DNA of 64,000 nucleotides from an uncultured Eudoraea sp. (GTDB lineage: Bacteria > Bacteroidota > Bacteroidia > Flavobacteriales > Flavobacteriaceae): NCBI GenBank assembly GCA_947258405.1, contig CAMYIE010000004.1, forward strand, positions 62,001 to 126,000, given 5' to 3'. Of this stretch, positions 8,828 to 17,559 are shown one piece after another; position 1 is the stretch's first letter, and every line of letters begins with the position of its first letter. A model generated the notes under the pieces. That model had not been told where the DNA came from and did not search any database. It worked only from the letters and a program-made list of their open reading frames with translations. The position numbers and the translations under genes are program-made.

Positions 8828-9693
8828 AGGTTTACATTATTGGTATCGGTTTAATTGGAGGTTCAATGGCACGGGATATTAAATTCTTGTATCCTGATTC
8901 GGAGATCTCTGGTATTGACGTTGATACGGATCACCTGCGGGAGGCCGAAGCGCTTGGACTGATCGACAAGCAGGGAGCTATGGATGAATTGAAGGAGGCC
9001 GACCTGGTTATCGTTAGCACACCGGTTGATGCCTTGCTAGAAATACTTCCAAATGTCCTTGATGCTATTGGTGAAAAGACCTTAGTGATCGATGCCGGTT
9101 CTACCAAAGACCTGGTTTGCCAAATTGCAGAAGGACATCCGAACCGAAGGAATTTTATGGCGTGTCATCCTATAGCCGGAACAGAATTCTCCGGACCTTC
9201 AGCTGCTCTCAGAGGTCTGTTCGAGCAAAAAACAAATATCATTTGCGAAGTGGAGAAAACAGCATTTAAACTCCAGGAAATAGGGCTAGAGATTTTCAGG
9301 AAAATGGGAATGCGGATCCGGTATATGAATCCAGTGGCTCATGACAAACATATTGCTTATGTATCCCATTTGTCGCATATCAGTTCGTTTATGCTGGGCA
9401 AAACGGTGATTGAAAAAGAAAAGAACGAGCGAGATATTTTCGATATGGCCGGCAGTGGATTCGAGAGTACTGTTAGGTTGGCCAAGAGTTCGCCAGCGAT
9501 GTGGACGCCAATATTTAAGCAGAATAAGAACAATGTAATGGAGGTTTTGGAAGCCTATATCGAGAATCTCCAGGCCTTCCGATCTAAACTCAAGGAGGAT
9601 GATTATGAAGGAATCTATAGTGAAATGGACAATACCAATAAGATCAAGAAAATATTAAAAGGAATACCCCTGAATAAATCTCAAACAGAATAA
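8824..9693 (+). CDS. tyrA: Prephenate dehydrogenase
   Basis: 289 residues. The N-terminal Rossmann motif GIGLIGGSMA binds NAD(P). CHPIAGTEFSGP is the conserved prephenate-site segment with the catalytic His. The C-terminal helical domain (KHIAYVSHLSHISSFML) matches the TyrA dimerisation region. Makes 4-hydroxyphenylpyruvate for tyrosine. It overlaps the aminotransferase stop by 4 bp; the DAHP synthase gene follows one base after its stop. Confidence 0.95.
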   Translation: MKVYIIGIGLIGGSMARDIKFLYPDSEISGIDVDTDHLREAEALGLIDKQGAMDELKEADLVIVSTPVDALLEILPNVLDAIGEKTLVIDAGSTKDLVCQIAEGHPNRRNFMACHPIAGTEFSGPSAALRGLFEQKTNIICEVEKTAFKLQEIGLEIFRKMGMRIRYMNPVAHDKHIAYVSHLSHISSFMLGKTVIEKEKNERDIFDMAGSGFESTVRLAKSSPAMWTPIFKQNKNNVMEVLEAYIENLQAFRSKLKEDDYEGIYSEMDNTNKIKKILKGIPLNKSQTE

Positions 9694-9694
9694 A

Positions 9695-10789
9695 ATGGAA
9701 AACACAATAGAATTGCGTACCTGGCTCGAAGACCTGGCGCTGCCCCATCCTTTGGTAATAGCTGGGCCCTGTAGTGCAGAGACCGAAGAACAAGTACTGA
9801 AAATTGCGCATGAGTTAAAAGATACAGACGTTAATTATTTCCGTGCCGGTATCTGGAAACCGAGAACCCGTCCGGGGAACTTTGAAGGCGTCGGGGCCAT
9901 TGGCTTGCGCTGGTTGGAAAAGGTAAAAGAAGAAACAGGATTAAAGACCGCGATAGAGGTGGCCAACAAAAATCATGTCGACCTGGCCCTGGAGCACGAT
10001 ATTGACCTTTTGTGGATCGGTGCGCGTTCAACGGTGAGTCCGTTTATTGTGCAGGATATAGCCGATGCGCTCGAGGGGACAGATAAGATCGTACTGGTGA
10101 AGAATCCGGTAAACCCAGACCTTTCACTCTGGCTTGGTGCAGTGGAACGATTACATTCTGCAAATATTAAAAAGCTTGGTGTGATCCACAGGGGTTTTTC
10201 AACCTACGAAAAAAGCAAGTACCGGAATATACCCGAATGGCAATTGGCGATCGACTTACAGTCGCGATTTCCAGACCTTCCTTTGATCAACGATCCATCT
10301 CATATTTCCGGCCGTCGTGATATGATATTCGATATTTCGCAAACCGCCCTGGATCTGAATTTCGATGGTTTGATGATCGAAACACATTGCGATCCTGAAA
10401 ATGCATGGAGTGATGCTGCCCAGCAGGTAACCCCAAAATCCCTGGTACAAATTATGGAAGATCTACGTATAAGGAAAGAGACTGATCAGGAAGCCGAATA
10501 TACAAGTAAGCTTAATAACCTTAGAGCCCAGATAGACATTATAGACAATCAGCTGATTGAAACCCTAGGTAAACGAATGAAGGTATCCGACGGTATCGGA
10601 GAGCTCAAAAAGCAAAAGAATGTTGCTGTTCTCCAGACCAATCGCTGGAATGCTATTTTAGGAAAAATGATTCTCGAGGGTGAACAAAAAGGACTCAGTG
10701 AGGAATTTGTTTTAAGAATGTTTAAAGCCATTCACCAGGAATCTATCAACCACCAGGAGAAAATTATCAATGTTAGTCCGGGCAAATAA
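9695..10789 (+). CDS. Bifunctional DAHP synthase / chorismate mutase
   Basis: 364 residues. Residues 1 to about 255 are a short DAHP synthase of the AroA-I-beta/KDO8P-synthase-like type (AGPCSAETEEQ, FRAGIWKPRTRPG, KNPVNPDL, DPSHISGRRD), which condenses PEP and erythrose 4-phosphate. Residues about 268-355 are an AroQ helical chorismate mutase (LNNLRAQIDIIDNQLIETL...). The fusion couples the first step of the shikimate pathway to the branch toward prephenate, and the mutase domain commonly also mediates feedback inhibition. Last gene of the attenuated operon. No strong terminator follows. Confidence 0.93.
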   Translation: MENTIELRTWLEDLALPHPLVIAGPCSAETEEQVLKIAHELKDTDVNYFRAGIWKPRTRPGNFEGVGAIGLRWLEKVKEETGLKTAIEVANKNHVDLALEHDIDLLWIGARSTVSPFIVQDIADALEGTDKIVLVKNPVNPDLSLWLGAVERLHSANIKKLGVIHRGFSTYEKSKYRNIPEWQLAIDLQSRFPDLPLINDPSHISGRRDMIFDISQTALDLNFDGLMIETHCDPENAWSDAAQQVTPKSLVQIMEDLRIRKETDQEAEYTSKLNNLRAQIDIIDNQLIETLGKRMKVSDGIGELKKQKNVAVLQTNRWNAILGKMILEGEQKGLSEEFVLRMFKAIHQESINHQEKIINVSPGK

Positions 10790-10926
10790 AATTTCCCGTA
10801 AACTGTAACGATTGAAGGGAATCTTGATCTATTATTAGAAGATACTATCCGCGAATGGATACATGCCCTGATTATGTCATTTTCACCAGGTATCTACGCG
10901 ATTTATAAATAATAAAACTTATGGTC

Positions 10927-11601
10927 ATGAAAAAATTAACCTCAATGCTACTAGTGATGGTCTCACTTGCCGCCTTTTCTCAGGATATAATAGATAAGGA
11001 AGTCGGTGATTTTAACCAGATCAAAGTTTATGACCTGATCGAGGTAAACCTTATTGAATCAGATCAAAATCGCATTTTTATCAAAGGAGAAAATGTCTAC
11101 GATATAAAATACGTAAACAAAGACGGGGTTTTGAAACTGAAAATGCAGTTGGAAAAAAAGTTCAGCGGAGAAAGAACTTTGATCGAGGTCTACTACCGCC
11201 ATCTCGATGTAGTGGATAGTAATGAAGGGGCGAGGATCGTTTTTAACGAAATGATCAAACAAGACGAAATTGAGCTCAAGGCTCAGGAAGGTGGCCGGAT
11301 CAGGGCAGGTATCGATGTAGATTTCGCCAGGATTAAAGCCGTCACCGGTGGGGTGGTTGAAGCTTCCGGAATGGCTAAAAAACAAACCATCAATCTCAAT
11401 ACCGGAGGGATGTTCAGAGGTCAGGAACTAAAAACCGAACGCAGCAGTGTGAAAATCTCTGCGGGAGGCGAAGCCGAATTACATGCCAGTAAAAAAGTTC
11501 AGATCGATGTTACGGCCGGCGGCGATGTTTACGTTTACGGCAACCCTGAAGTTGTGGAAAAAAACACCTTTGCCGGGGGCAGGGTTCACTTTAAAGACTG
11601 A
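10927..11601 (+). CDS. Head-GIN domain (DUF2807) secreted protein
   Basis: About 224 residues from the ATG at 10927 (MKKLTSMLLVMVSLAAFS is a signal peptide); the in-frame ATG at 10921 would add two residues. The mature part has the head-GIN pattern (VGDFNQIKVYDLIEVNLIES, then repeated G/S-rich beta turns such as SAGGEAELHASKK and TAGGDVYVYGNP). Probably periplasmic or surface-located. Function unknown. It is a paralogue of the lipoprotein at 3666-4463. Confidence 0.8.
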   Translation: MKKLTSMLLVMVSLAAFSQDIIDKEVGDFNQIKVYDLIEVNLIESDQNRIFIKGENVYDIKYVNKDGVLKLKMQLEKKFSGERTLIEVYYRHLDVVDSNEGARIVFNEMIKQDEIELKAQEGGRIRAGIDVDFARIKAVTGGVVEASGMAKKQTINLNTGGMFRGQELKTERSSVKISAGGEAELHASKKVQIDVTAGGDVYVYGNPEVVEKNTFAGGRVHFKD

Positions 11602-11635
11602 TCTGATCTATCGGTAAAAAATAAAATCAACCCGA

Positions 11636-12073
11636 TTATCTTTTAAAAATATACCGGGTGATAAAGATCCCGTTATTATCTTTTTCACCCGCACTTTCTA
11701 CCCCACTGGTCACAAACACCAATTCCCATCCATCGGTGATCATCGTATTGATCATAGAGCTGATCATGGTATCATTTGCAGCGATGTTCTGAAATCTTAT
11801 ACCGCCAATATTGTAAAAGTTTAACAACTTAGTCTCTTCATATTCCTTTACACGAATTTCTCCCCGATCCGCTTTATTGCGGTCTCCACTCTCGGCAGAC
11901 TGAGTGCTGGTAAAGTCCTTATAATCCTTTTCGGCGAGTGAATTGATGATCCTCGACCTGCCCACACCATTGGGGACAATAGATTCCACACTGGTGATGA
12001 CCTTGTATTCCTGCGCAGGAAGTTCCATAGCCACCAATAAGGCAATTGCGAATAGCAAAACAATTTTCTTCAT
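11636..12073 (-). CDS. Secreted protein with DUF4177-like C terminus
   Basis: 145 residues with a signal peptide (MKKIVLLFAIALLVAMELPAQ). The C-terminal half, ...MINTMITDGWELVFVTSG...GIFITRYIFKR, has the 'GWELV...kR' pattern of DUF4177-type small domains, here used outside the cytoplasm. Function unknown. Convergent with the head-GIN gene and divergent from rsgA. Confidence 0.65.
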   Translation of the reverse strand: MKKIVLLFAIALLVAMELPAQEYKVITSVESIVPNGVGRSRIINSLAEKDYKDFTSTQSAESGDRNKADRGEIRVKEYEETKLLNFYNIGGIRFQNIAANDTMISSMINTMITDGWELVFVTSGVESAGEKDNNGIFITRYIFKR

Positions 12074-12163
12074 AGTTTTAATCTATTGGGATTTTAGTGC
12101 TATAAAAGTAGCTGTCAGTCTAGAAGTAATATCGTTTCTTTGTAATGAAATACGAACAATAAA

Positions 12164-13105
12164 ATGCGTGGGATTGTTTATAAGTCGACCGGCACCTGGT
12201 ACACCGTAAAATCGGACGATGGAATCTTTTTCGAGTGCAGGATAAAGGGTAAGTTTCGTATTCAGGGAATTAAAAGCACAAATCCTGTTGCCGTAGGTGA
12301 TAATGTGATCTTTGAGATCGAGGAGGCAGGGGGTGAGACCATAGGGGTGATCAATGAGATTGAAGATCGCAGAAACTACATCATAAGGAAGTCGGTAAAA
12401 CTCTCTGCCCAAACACATATAATCGCTGCAAATATCGATCAGGTATTCCTTATCGTAACACTTCGCAACCCGAAGACGTATACCGTATTTATCGATCGTT
12501 TCCTGGCCACAGCTGAGGCCTACGATATCCCGGCCCTATTGCTCTTTAATAAAATGGATATTTATGATGATGAGGAATTACAGGAGATTGAAAACATGGT
12601 ATCTCTTTATAGCGATATAGGCTATACCTGCTATTGTATTTCGGCCAAGACCGGCACAAAAATAGAAGAGGTTAAATCCTCCATGGAAGGCAAAACCAAT
12701 ATGTTTGCCGGGCATTCCGGAGTTGGAAAATCAACGCTGGTAAATTTGATATCACCAGATATAAATATCAAAACCACTGAGATTTCAGAGCAACATCTCC
12801 AGGGACAGCACACCACCACTTTTGCGGAGATGTACGACCTGGATTTTGGGGCGAGGATCATCGATACTCCTGGGATTAAAGGCTTTGGTATTGTGGATAT
12901 GGACCAGGATGAAATCGGGGACTACTTTCCGGAATTATTTCGCCTTAAGGCCGAATGCAAATTCAACAATTGTCTGCATCTTGATGAACCTAAATGTGCA
13001 GTTAAACGGGCATTGGAACAAAAGGAAATTTCCGAAAGCAGGTATAGGAGTTATGTGCAGATGGTCACCGGAGAGGAGGACACTTACAGGATGGACCCTT
13101 ATTAG
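12164..13105 (+). CDS. rsgA: Ribosome small subunit-dependent GTPase A
   Basis: 313 residues. An N-terminal OB fold, then a circularly permuted GTPase: G4 NKMD, G5-like SAKTG, then G1 GHSGVGKST, then G3 DTPGI. The C-terminal zinc knuckle has C-x5-C and downstream His/Cys (CKFNNCLHLDEPKC). Acts in late 30S subunit maturation. First gene of a group with dtd and the MazG-like gene. Confidence 0.95.
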   Translation: MRGIVYKSTGTWYTVKSDDGIFFECRIKGKFRIQGIKSTNPVAVGDNVIFEIEEAGGETIGVINEIEDRRNYIIRKSVKLSAQTHIIAANIDQVFLIVTLRNPKTYTVFIDRFLATAEAYDIPALLLFNKMDIYDDEELQEIENMVSLYSDIGYTCYCISAKTGTKIEEVKSSMEGKTNMFAGHSGVGKSTLVNLISPDINIKTTEISEQHLQGQHTTTFAEMYDLDFGARIIDTPGIKGFGIVDMDQDEIGDYFPELFRLKAECKFNNCLHLDEPKCAVKRALEQKEISESRYRSYVQMVTGEEDTYRMDPY

Positions 13106-13152
13106 ATAGCAGTAGAAGGTCCTATAAATCTAAAACAATAATCCCTGAGAAT

Positions 13153-13605
13153 ATGAGGGCAGTAATTCAGCGGGTAAAATATGCATCTGTAACGATATCA
13201 GGCAAGATAGAAGGAGAGATAAGTGCCGGATTATTGGTGCTCCTGGGTATTGAGGATTCAGACGATACAGATGACATAAATTGGCTGAGTAAAAAGATCG
13301 CTAACCTTCGTATTTTTAACGATTCGGAAGGGGTGATGAACGTTTCTTTACTCGATGCCGGGGGAGAGGCTTTGGTGATCAGTCAGTTTACCCTCCATGC
13401 ATCCACCCGAAAAGGGAACAGGCCGTCCTATATTCGTGCTGCGAAGCCCGAAGTAGCCATCCCCTTATATGAGGAATTTGTCGCGCGTTTCGAAATTGAC
13501 CTTGGAAGACCGGTTGCAACCGGGATTTTCGGGGCCGATATGAAGGTTGAACTTCTGAATGACGGGCCTGTGACTATAATGATAGATACAAAAAATAAAG
13601 AATAA
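13153..13605 (+). CDS. dtd: D-aminoacyl-tRNA deacylase
   Basis: 150 residues, normal length. The two family signatures SQFTLHA and GPVTIMIDT are present; the latter contains the cross-subunit GP motif that keeps L-amino acids out. Removes D-amino acids (and Gly) mischarged on tRNA. Its TAA shares a base with the ATG of the next gene (TAATG). Confidence 0.96.
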   Translation: MRAVIQRVKYASVTISGKIEGEISAGLLVLLGIEDSDDTDDINWLSKKIANLRIFNDSEGVMNVSLLDAGGEALVISQFTLHASTRKGNRPSYIRAAKPEVAIPLYEEFVARFEIDLGRPVATGIFGADMKVELLNDGPVTIMIDTKNKE

Positions 13606-13931
13606 TGGAATTGAAGAATGCACAAAAGACCGTTGATAACTGGATCAAACAACACGGGGTCCGCTATTTCGATGAACTCACTAATATGGCCCAGCTCACG
13701 GAGGAAGTAGGGGAGGTGGCACGTATCATTGCCCGGCGCTATGGAGAGCAAAGCGAGAAAGAATCGGACAAAGAAAAAGACCTGGGCGAAGAACTTGCCG
13801 ATGTGGTCTTCGTGGTACTCTGCCTCGCCAACCAAACCGGAGTGGATCTTCAGGAAGCTTTTGACCGAAAGCTTGAAGAAAAGGCCCGACGCGACCATCA
13901 GCGTCATCAGAACAATAAAAAACTCAAATAG
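13605..13931 (+). CDS. MazG-like nucleotide pyrophosphohydrolase
   Basis: 108 residues, an all-alpha MazG-fold protein. The Mg2+ motif is EEVGEVAR followed by E-E-L-A-D (DLGEELADVVFVVLCLA). Single-domain members hydrolyse dNTPs or damaged nucleotides. Starts within the dtd stop codon, so probably translationally coupled to it. Confidence 0.88.
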   Translation: MELKNAQKTVDNWIKQHGVRYFDELTNMAQLTEEVGEVARIIARRYGEQSEKESDKEKDLGEELADVVFVVLCLANQTGVDLQEAFDRKLEEKARRDHQRHQNNKKLK

Positions 13932-13934
13932 TTC

Positions 13935-13942
13935 TATATTTG
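13935..13942 (+). promoter_or_regulatory. Candidate -7 element (TATATTTG) upstream of aroA
   Basis: A perfect TAnnTTTG match 54 bp before the aroA GTG. No TTG at the usual -33 distance. It would give aroA its own promoter in addition to read-through from the rsgA group. Confidence 0.4.
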
Positions 13943-13995
13943 GGCTTCCCATTTCCGGATGGGTGTTGTAGATTAATCCCTTAATCCACCAAAAG

Positions 13996-15225
13996 GTGAA
14001 ACTCTTCCTGTCGGCAGCTGCCAGTCAAAATATCAATGCAGAACTCCAGATCACGGGTTCCAAAAGCGAATCGAATCGCTTATTATTGCTCAGCGCCCTT
14101 TTTCCGAATATTAAGATCGAGAACCTATCGAATTCAGACGATACCCGGCTGATGAAAAAAGGCCTGTCAGCCAAAGAGGGTCCGGTAGATATTCATCATG
14201 CGGGCACTGCCATGCGCTTTCTTACAGCCTATTTCGCCAGTCGTGATGGAATGGAGTTAGTGATTACCGGTTCTCAGCGGATGAAAGAGCGGCCTATTAA
14301 AATACTTGTGGACGCACTTACAGATTTGGGTGCACGGATAGAATATCTGGAGAAGGACGGGTATCCGCCGCTTAAAATCAGGGGGAAGAAACTAACAAAA
14401 CCTCATACCACACTTCCTGCCAATATCAGCAGTCAGTATATCTCAGCGCTGTTGTTGATCGCCCCATCCCTGGAAAATGGACTCAAACTAAGACTTGAGG
14501 GCAAGATCACTTCAGCACCATATATCGAGATGAGCTGTGAATTGCTCAACAGGCTCGGGATACGAACGTCTTTTGACGGGAATATCATTGTGGTGGATAA
14601 GGCCAATAAGATGCCAGACCAGGTACTTACCGTGGAATCTGATTGGAGTTCGGCCTCTTATTTTTACAGCTTTGTGGCGTTGGCAGCGCCCGGTAGTAGC
14701 ATACGACTGTCTTCATATCATGGGAAAAGTTTACAGGGCGACAGCGTACTCAACAAAATTTATGAAGCCTTTGGAGTGAGCACCACCTTTAAAGATCATA
14801 GTTTAATTCTGAAAAAAGAATCACATAAGATAGATCAGCATTTTAGCTATAATCTGGTGAATGCCCCCGATCTCGCTCAAACCATAGCAGTGAGCTGTTT
14901 CGGCCTGGGTATAGGATGCGATTTAACCGGCCTTCACACGCTGAAAATCAAAGAAACAGACCGACTGGAAGCCTTGAATACAGAACTGACCAAACTGGGG
15001 GCATCCATCGAAACCACCGATGAACGCCTGATACTAAGCCCGGGCGGTGTTCCAAAAGCGGATGTGACAATCGCGACCTATCACGATCACCGTATGGCCA
15101 TGGCCTTTGCTCCCCTGGCTATGAGAACAAGCATGTTTATTGAAGATGCCGGTGTAGTATCTAAATCGTACCCAGACTTTTGGGAGGATGTGAAATCGCT
15201 TGGGATCGAATTAAATCGGACTTGA
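13996..15225 (+). CDS. aroA: 3-phosphoshikimate 1-carboxyvinyltransferase (EPSP synthase)
   Basis: 409 residues from a GTG start (MKLFLSAAASQNINAELQI). TGSKSESNRLLLLSALF is the substrate-binding KSxSNR region, and HHAGTAMRFLTAYFA and the late KETDRLEALNTELTKLG and DHRMAMAFAPLA motifs fit EPSP synthase. The G of the usual N-A-G-T-A-x-R motif is kept (HAGTAMR). Sixth step of the shikimate pathway, complementing the aromatic operon 3 kb upstream. Confidence 0.95.
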   Translation: MKLFLSAAASQNINAELQITGSKSESNRLLLLSALFPNIKIENLSNSDDTRLMKKGLSAKEGPVDIHHAGTAMRFLTAYFASRDGMELVITGSQRMKERPIKILVDALTDLGARIEYLEKDGYPPLKIRGKKLTKPHTTLPANISSQYISALLLIAPSLENGLKLRLEGKITSAPYIEMSCELLNRLGIRTSFDGNIIVVDKANKMPDQVLTVESDWSSASYFYSFVALAAPGSSIRLSSYHGKSLQGDSVLNKIYEAFGVSTTFKDHSLILKKESHKIDQHFSYNLVNAPDLAQTIAVSCFGLGIGCDLTGLHTLKIKETDRLEALNTELTKLGASIETTDERLILSPGGVPKADVTIATYHDHRMAMAFAPLAMRTSMFIEDAGVVSKSYPDFWEDVKSLGIELNRT

Positions 15226-15248
15226 TAGTGATTAATTACGTTATTTAC

Positions 15249-15280
15249 TTGACATCACCTATACGAGGATCGTATATTTG
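15249..15280 (+). promoter_or_regulatory. Promoter of queA
   Basis: TTG at 15249-15251 and TATATTTG at 15273-15280 are separated by 21 bp, matching the Bacteroidota -33/-7 arrangement. It is followed by GCAGCCGC, a G/C-rich block also seen after other -7 boxes in this window. Transcription would start about 25 bp upstream of the ATG at 15314. Confidence 0.75.
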
Positions 15281-15313
15281 CAGCCGCTAAAAATTTCTTA
15301 ACCATTATACAAT

Positions 15314-16363
15314 ATGAAATTATCTCACTTCAACTTTGAACTACCAGATGACCTACTGGCGGAGTACCCGGCAGACAACAGGGACGAATCGAAGCTTATG
15401 GTAGTGCACCGTGAGACCGGAAAAATCGAACACAAAATGTTCAAGGACCTGATCGACTATTTCGATGAAGGTGACGTAATGGTATTGAATAATACCAAGG
15501 TTTTCCCGGCTCGCCTCTATGGAAATAAGGAAAAGACCGGAGCGAGAATAGAGGTTTTTCTTTTGAGGGAATTGAATGAAGAGCAGAGGCTATGGGATGT
15601 CCTTGTAGATCCTGCACGAAAAATAAGGATTGGTAACAAATTGTATTTCGGGGAAGACGAAAGCCTGGTGGCTGAGGTTATCGACAATACCACTTCACGA
15701 GGGCGGACCTTAAGATTCCTTTACGATGGTTCATATACCGATTTTAGGAGAAAACTGAGAGAACTTGGGGAAACACCGCTGCCGAAATATATAAAGCGCG
15801 ATGTAGAACCCGAAGATGAAAGTCGCTACCAGACAATTTATGCCAAGCATGAAGGTGCTGTTGCTGCCCCTACCGCAGGTTTGCACTTTTCCAAACATCT
15901 TTTAAAACGTTTGGAGATTAAGGGAATCGAATTCGGAGAGGTGACTCTGCACGTAGGGCTGGGGACATTCAACCCTGTTGAGGTAGAGGATCTTTCCAAA
16001 CACAAGATGGATAGCGAGGAACTGGTCATCGATGAAAAGGCTACGGAAATTGTAAATAGCGCCAAGAGCAACAAGAAAAGGGTATGTGCGGTTGGGACTA
16101 CAGTAATGAGAGGGCTTGAAAGTGCAGTTTCTTCAGAGCGTACATTGAATACTTACGATGGTTGGACCAACAAGTTTATTTTCCCCCCGTATGAATTCAG
16201 TATTGCAAATGCCATGGTCACGAATTTCCATCTTCCAAAATCCACATTGCTGATGATGGTTTCGGCTTTTATGGGTCATGAACTAACCAAACGGGCCTAT
16301 AAAGAAGCTATTCTCGAGGGATACAGGTTTTTCTCCTACGGAGATGCCCTGCTGATTTTATAA
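15314..16363 (+). CDS. queA: tRNA preQ1(34) S-adenosylmethionine ribosyltransferase-isomerase
   Basis: 349 residues, normal QueA length. [20 protein letters not shown] is the family N terminus; [35 protein letters not shown] and [15 protein letters not shown] are conserved blocks. Transfers and rearranges the AdoMet ribosyl group to make epoxyqueuosine at tRNA position 34. Transcribed from the well-formed promoter at 15249-15280; the rlmN remnant follows. Confidence 0.97.
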   Translation: MKLSHFNFELPDDLLAEYPADNRDESKLMVVHRETGKIEHKMFKDLIDYFDEGDVMVLNNTKVFPARLYGNKEKTGARIEVFLLRELNEEQRLWDVLVDPARKIRIGNKLYFGEDESLVAEVIDNTTSRGRTLRFLYDGSYTDFRRKLRELGETPLPKYIKRDVEPEDESRYQTIYAKHEGAVAAPTAGLHFSKHLLKRLEIKGIEFGEVTLHVGLGTFNPVEVEDLSKHKMDSEELVIDEKATEIVNSAKSNKKRVCAVGTTVMRGLESAVSSERTLNTYDGWTNKFIFPPYEFSIANAMVTNFHLPKSTLLMMVSAFMGHELTKRAYKEAILEGYRFFSYGDALLIL

Positions 16364-16426
16364 TAGCTTTCCCAGATTCATTTGGCGGGGATAACTTAAC
16401 CCACCCTGGTCTGACAATTGTTTTTT

Positions 16427-17412
16427 ATGCAGGTCGATAAAAAAGACATAAGGATCCTGTCTAAGGAGGATCTCAGGGATTTCTTTGTATCCCTGGGGGA
16501 ACAGCCTTTTAGGGGGAACCAGGTATATGAATGGCTCTGGAAAAAGTCGGCACACTCTTTTGAAGATATGACCAATCTGAGCCATGAGCTGAGGCATTTG
16601 CTATCGGAACATTTTGTGATCAATCATATCGAAGTAGACCAAATGCAGCGGAGTGAGGATGGTACGATTAAAAATGCGGTAAGGCTTCACGATGGCCTGG
16701 TCGTCGAGTCGGTGCTGATCCCTACCGATAAGCGTACAACGGCCTGTGTATCGAGTCAGGTGGGTTGCAGCCTCGATTGCAAGTTTTGTGCTACAGCCCG
16801 ACTTAAGCGTATGCGGAATCTGAACCCAGATGAGATTTATGACCAGGTGGCGGCTTTGAACAGGGAAAGTAGGTTGTACTTTAACCGCCCGCTCAGCAAT
16901 ATAGTATTCATGGGAATGGGCGAACCACTTATGAATTATAAAAACGTGGTAAAGTCGGTCGAAAAAATAAGTTCTGAGGAAGGACTTGGTATCTCTCCCA
17001 AACGAATTACGGTCTCTACCTCGGGGGTCCCAAAAATGATACGGCAACTGGCAGACGAAGGCCCTTTAATGAAAAGATGAATCTGAAAGAGCTCAGATCT
17101 GCACTCGAATACTGGTATTCTAAAACCAAAAGCAGGATCACTTATGAATATGTTGTTTGGGAGGGAATCAATGACAAAGAAAAAGACATTGAAGCTTTGA
17201 TCCGTTTTTGCCGATTTGCCCCCGCCAAAGTAAACCTGATTGAATACAATCCGATCGATGAGGGTGGGTTTAAGCAGGCGTCACATCAGGTGGTTCACCA
17301 ATATGTGAATGCTTTGGAATCGGCCGGTATCACTGTCACGATCCGCCGTTCCAGGGGTCAGGATATAGATGCCGCCTGCGGACAGCTGGCCAACAAAGCG
17401 CAGAAGGATTGA
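16427..17412 (+). pseudogene. rlmN: 23S rRNA/tRNA adenine C2-methyltransferase RlmN, disrupted by an internal deletion
   Basis: Two frames together give nearly all of RlmN. The first (to the TGA at 17078-17080) holds the N-terminal domain, the radical-SAM cluster motif CSLDCKFCATA and GMGEPLMNY, up to STSGVPKMIRQLADEG. The second resumes in another frame at about 17062 with PFNEKMNLKELRSALEYWY and runs to the normal C terminus (TVTIRRSRGQDIDAACGQL, with the catalytic Cys). Compared with the family, about 21 residues are missing at the joint (the block with the L-A-V-S-L-H segment near the AdoMet site), a deletion of 3n+1 bases, about 64 bp. Both halves are otherwise intact, so the lesion is recent or an assembly error. 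ATG at 16427 preferred over TTG at 16418. Confidence 0.8.
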
Positions 17413-17559
17413 CCCATAGTTATTTTTAAAAAGACTACATACCATTTTTTTAACACAGGAATGTAGTTTTCGACGGCCTTTCTAATTCTGGCTGCTGCTT
17501 TCCGTCCCGCCTATATTTTCCCTAATTTTACATTTCAGCATACGCACCAATACCTCGAT

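Noticed and set aside
12083-12418. Minus-strand frame over the rsgA start
   Set aside because: Antisense shadow of rsgA, crossing its promoter region; no similarity.
17077-17412. The second rlmN frame as a separate gene, or a two-subunit RlmN
   Set aside because: The 4-bp ATGA overlap looks like coupling, but the essential block between the halves is missing and family similarity begins before this ATG in the same frame, so it is a fragment.
17434-17467. ACTACAT/ATGTAGT inverted repeat after rlmN as a terminator
   Set aside because: Only 7 bp with a 20-nt loop; too weak to call, although TTTT follows.
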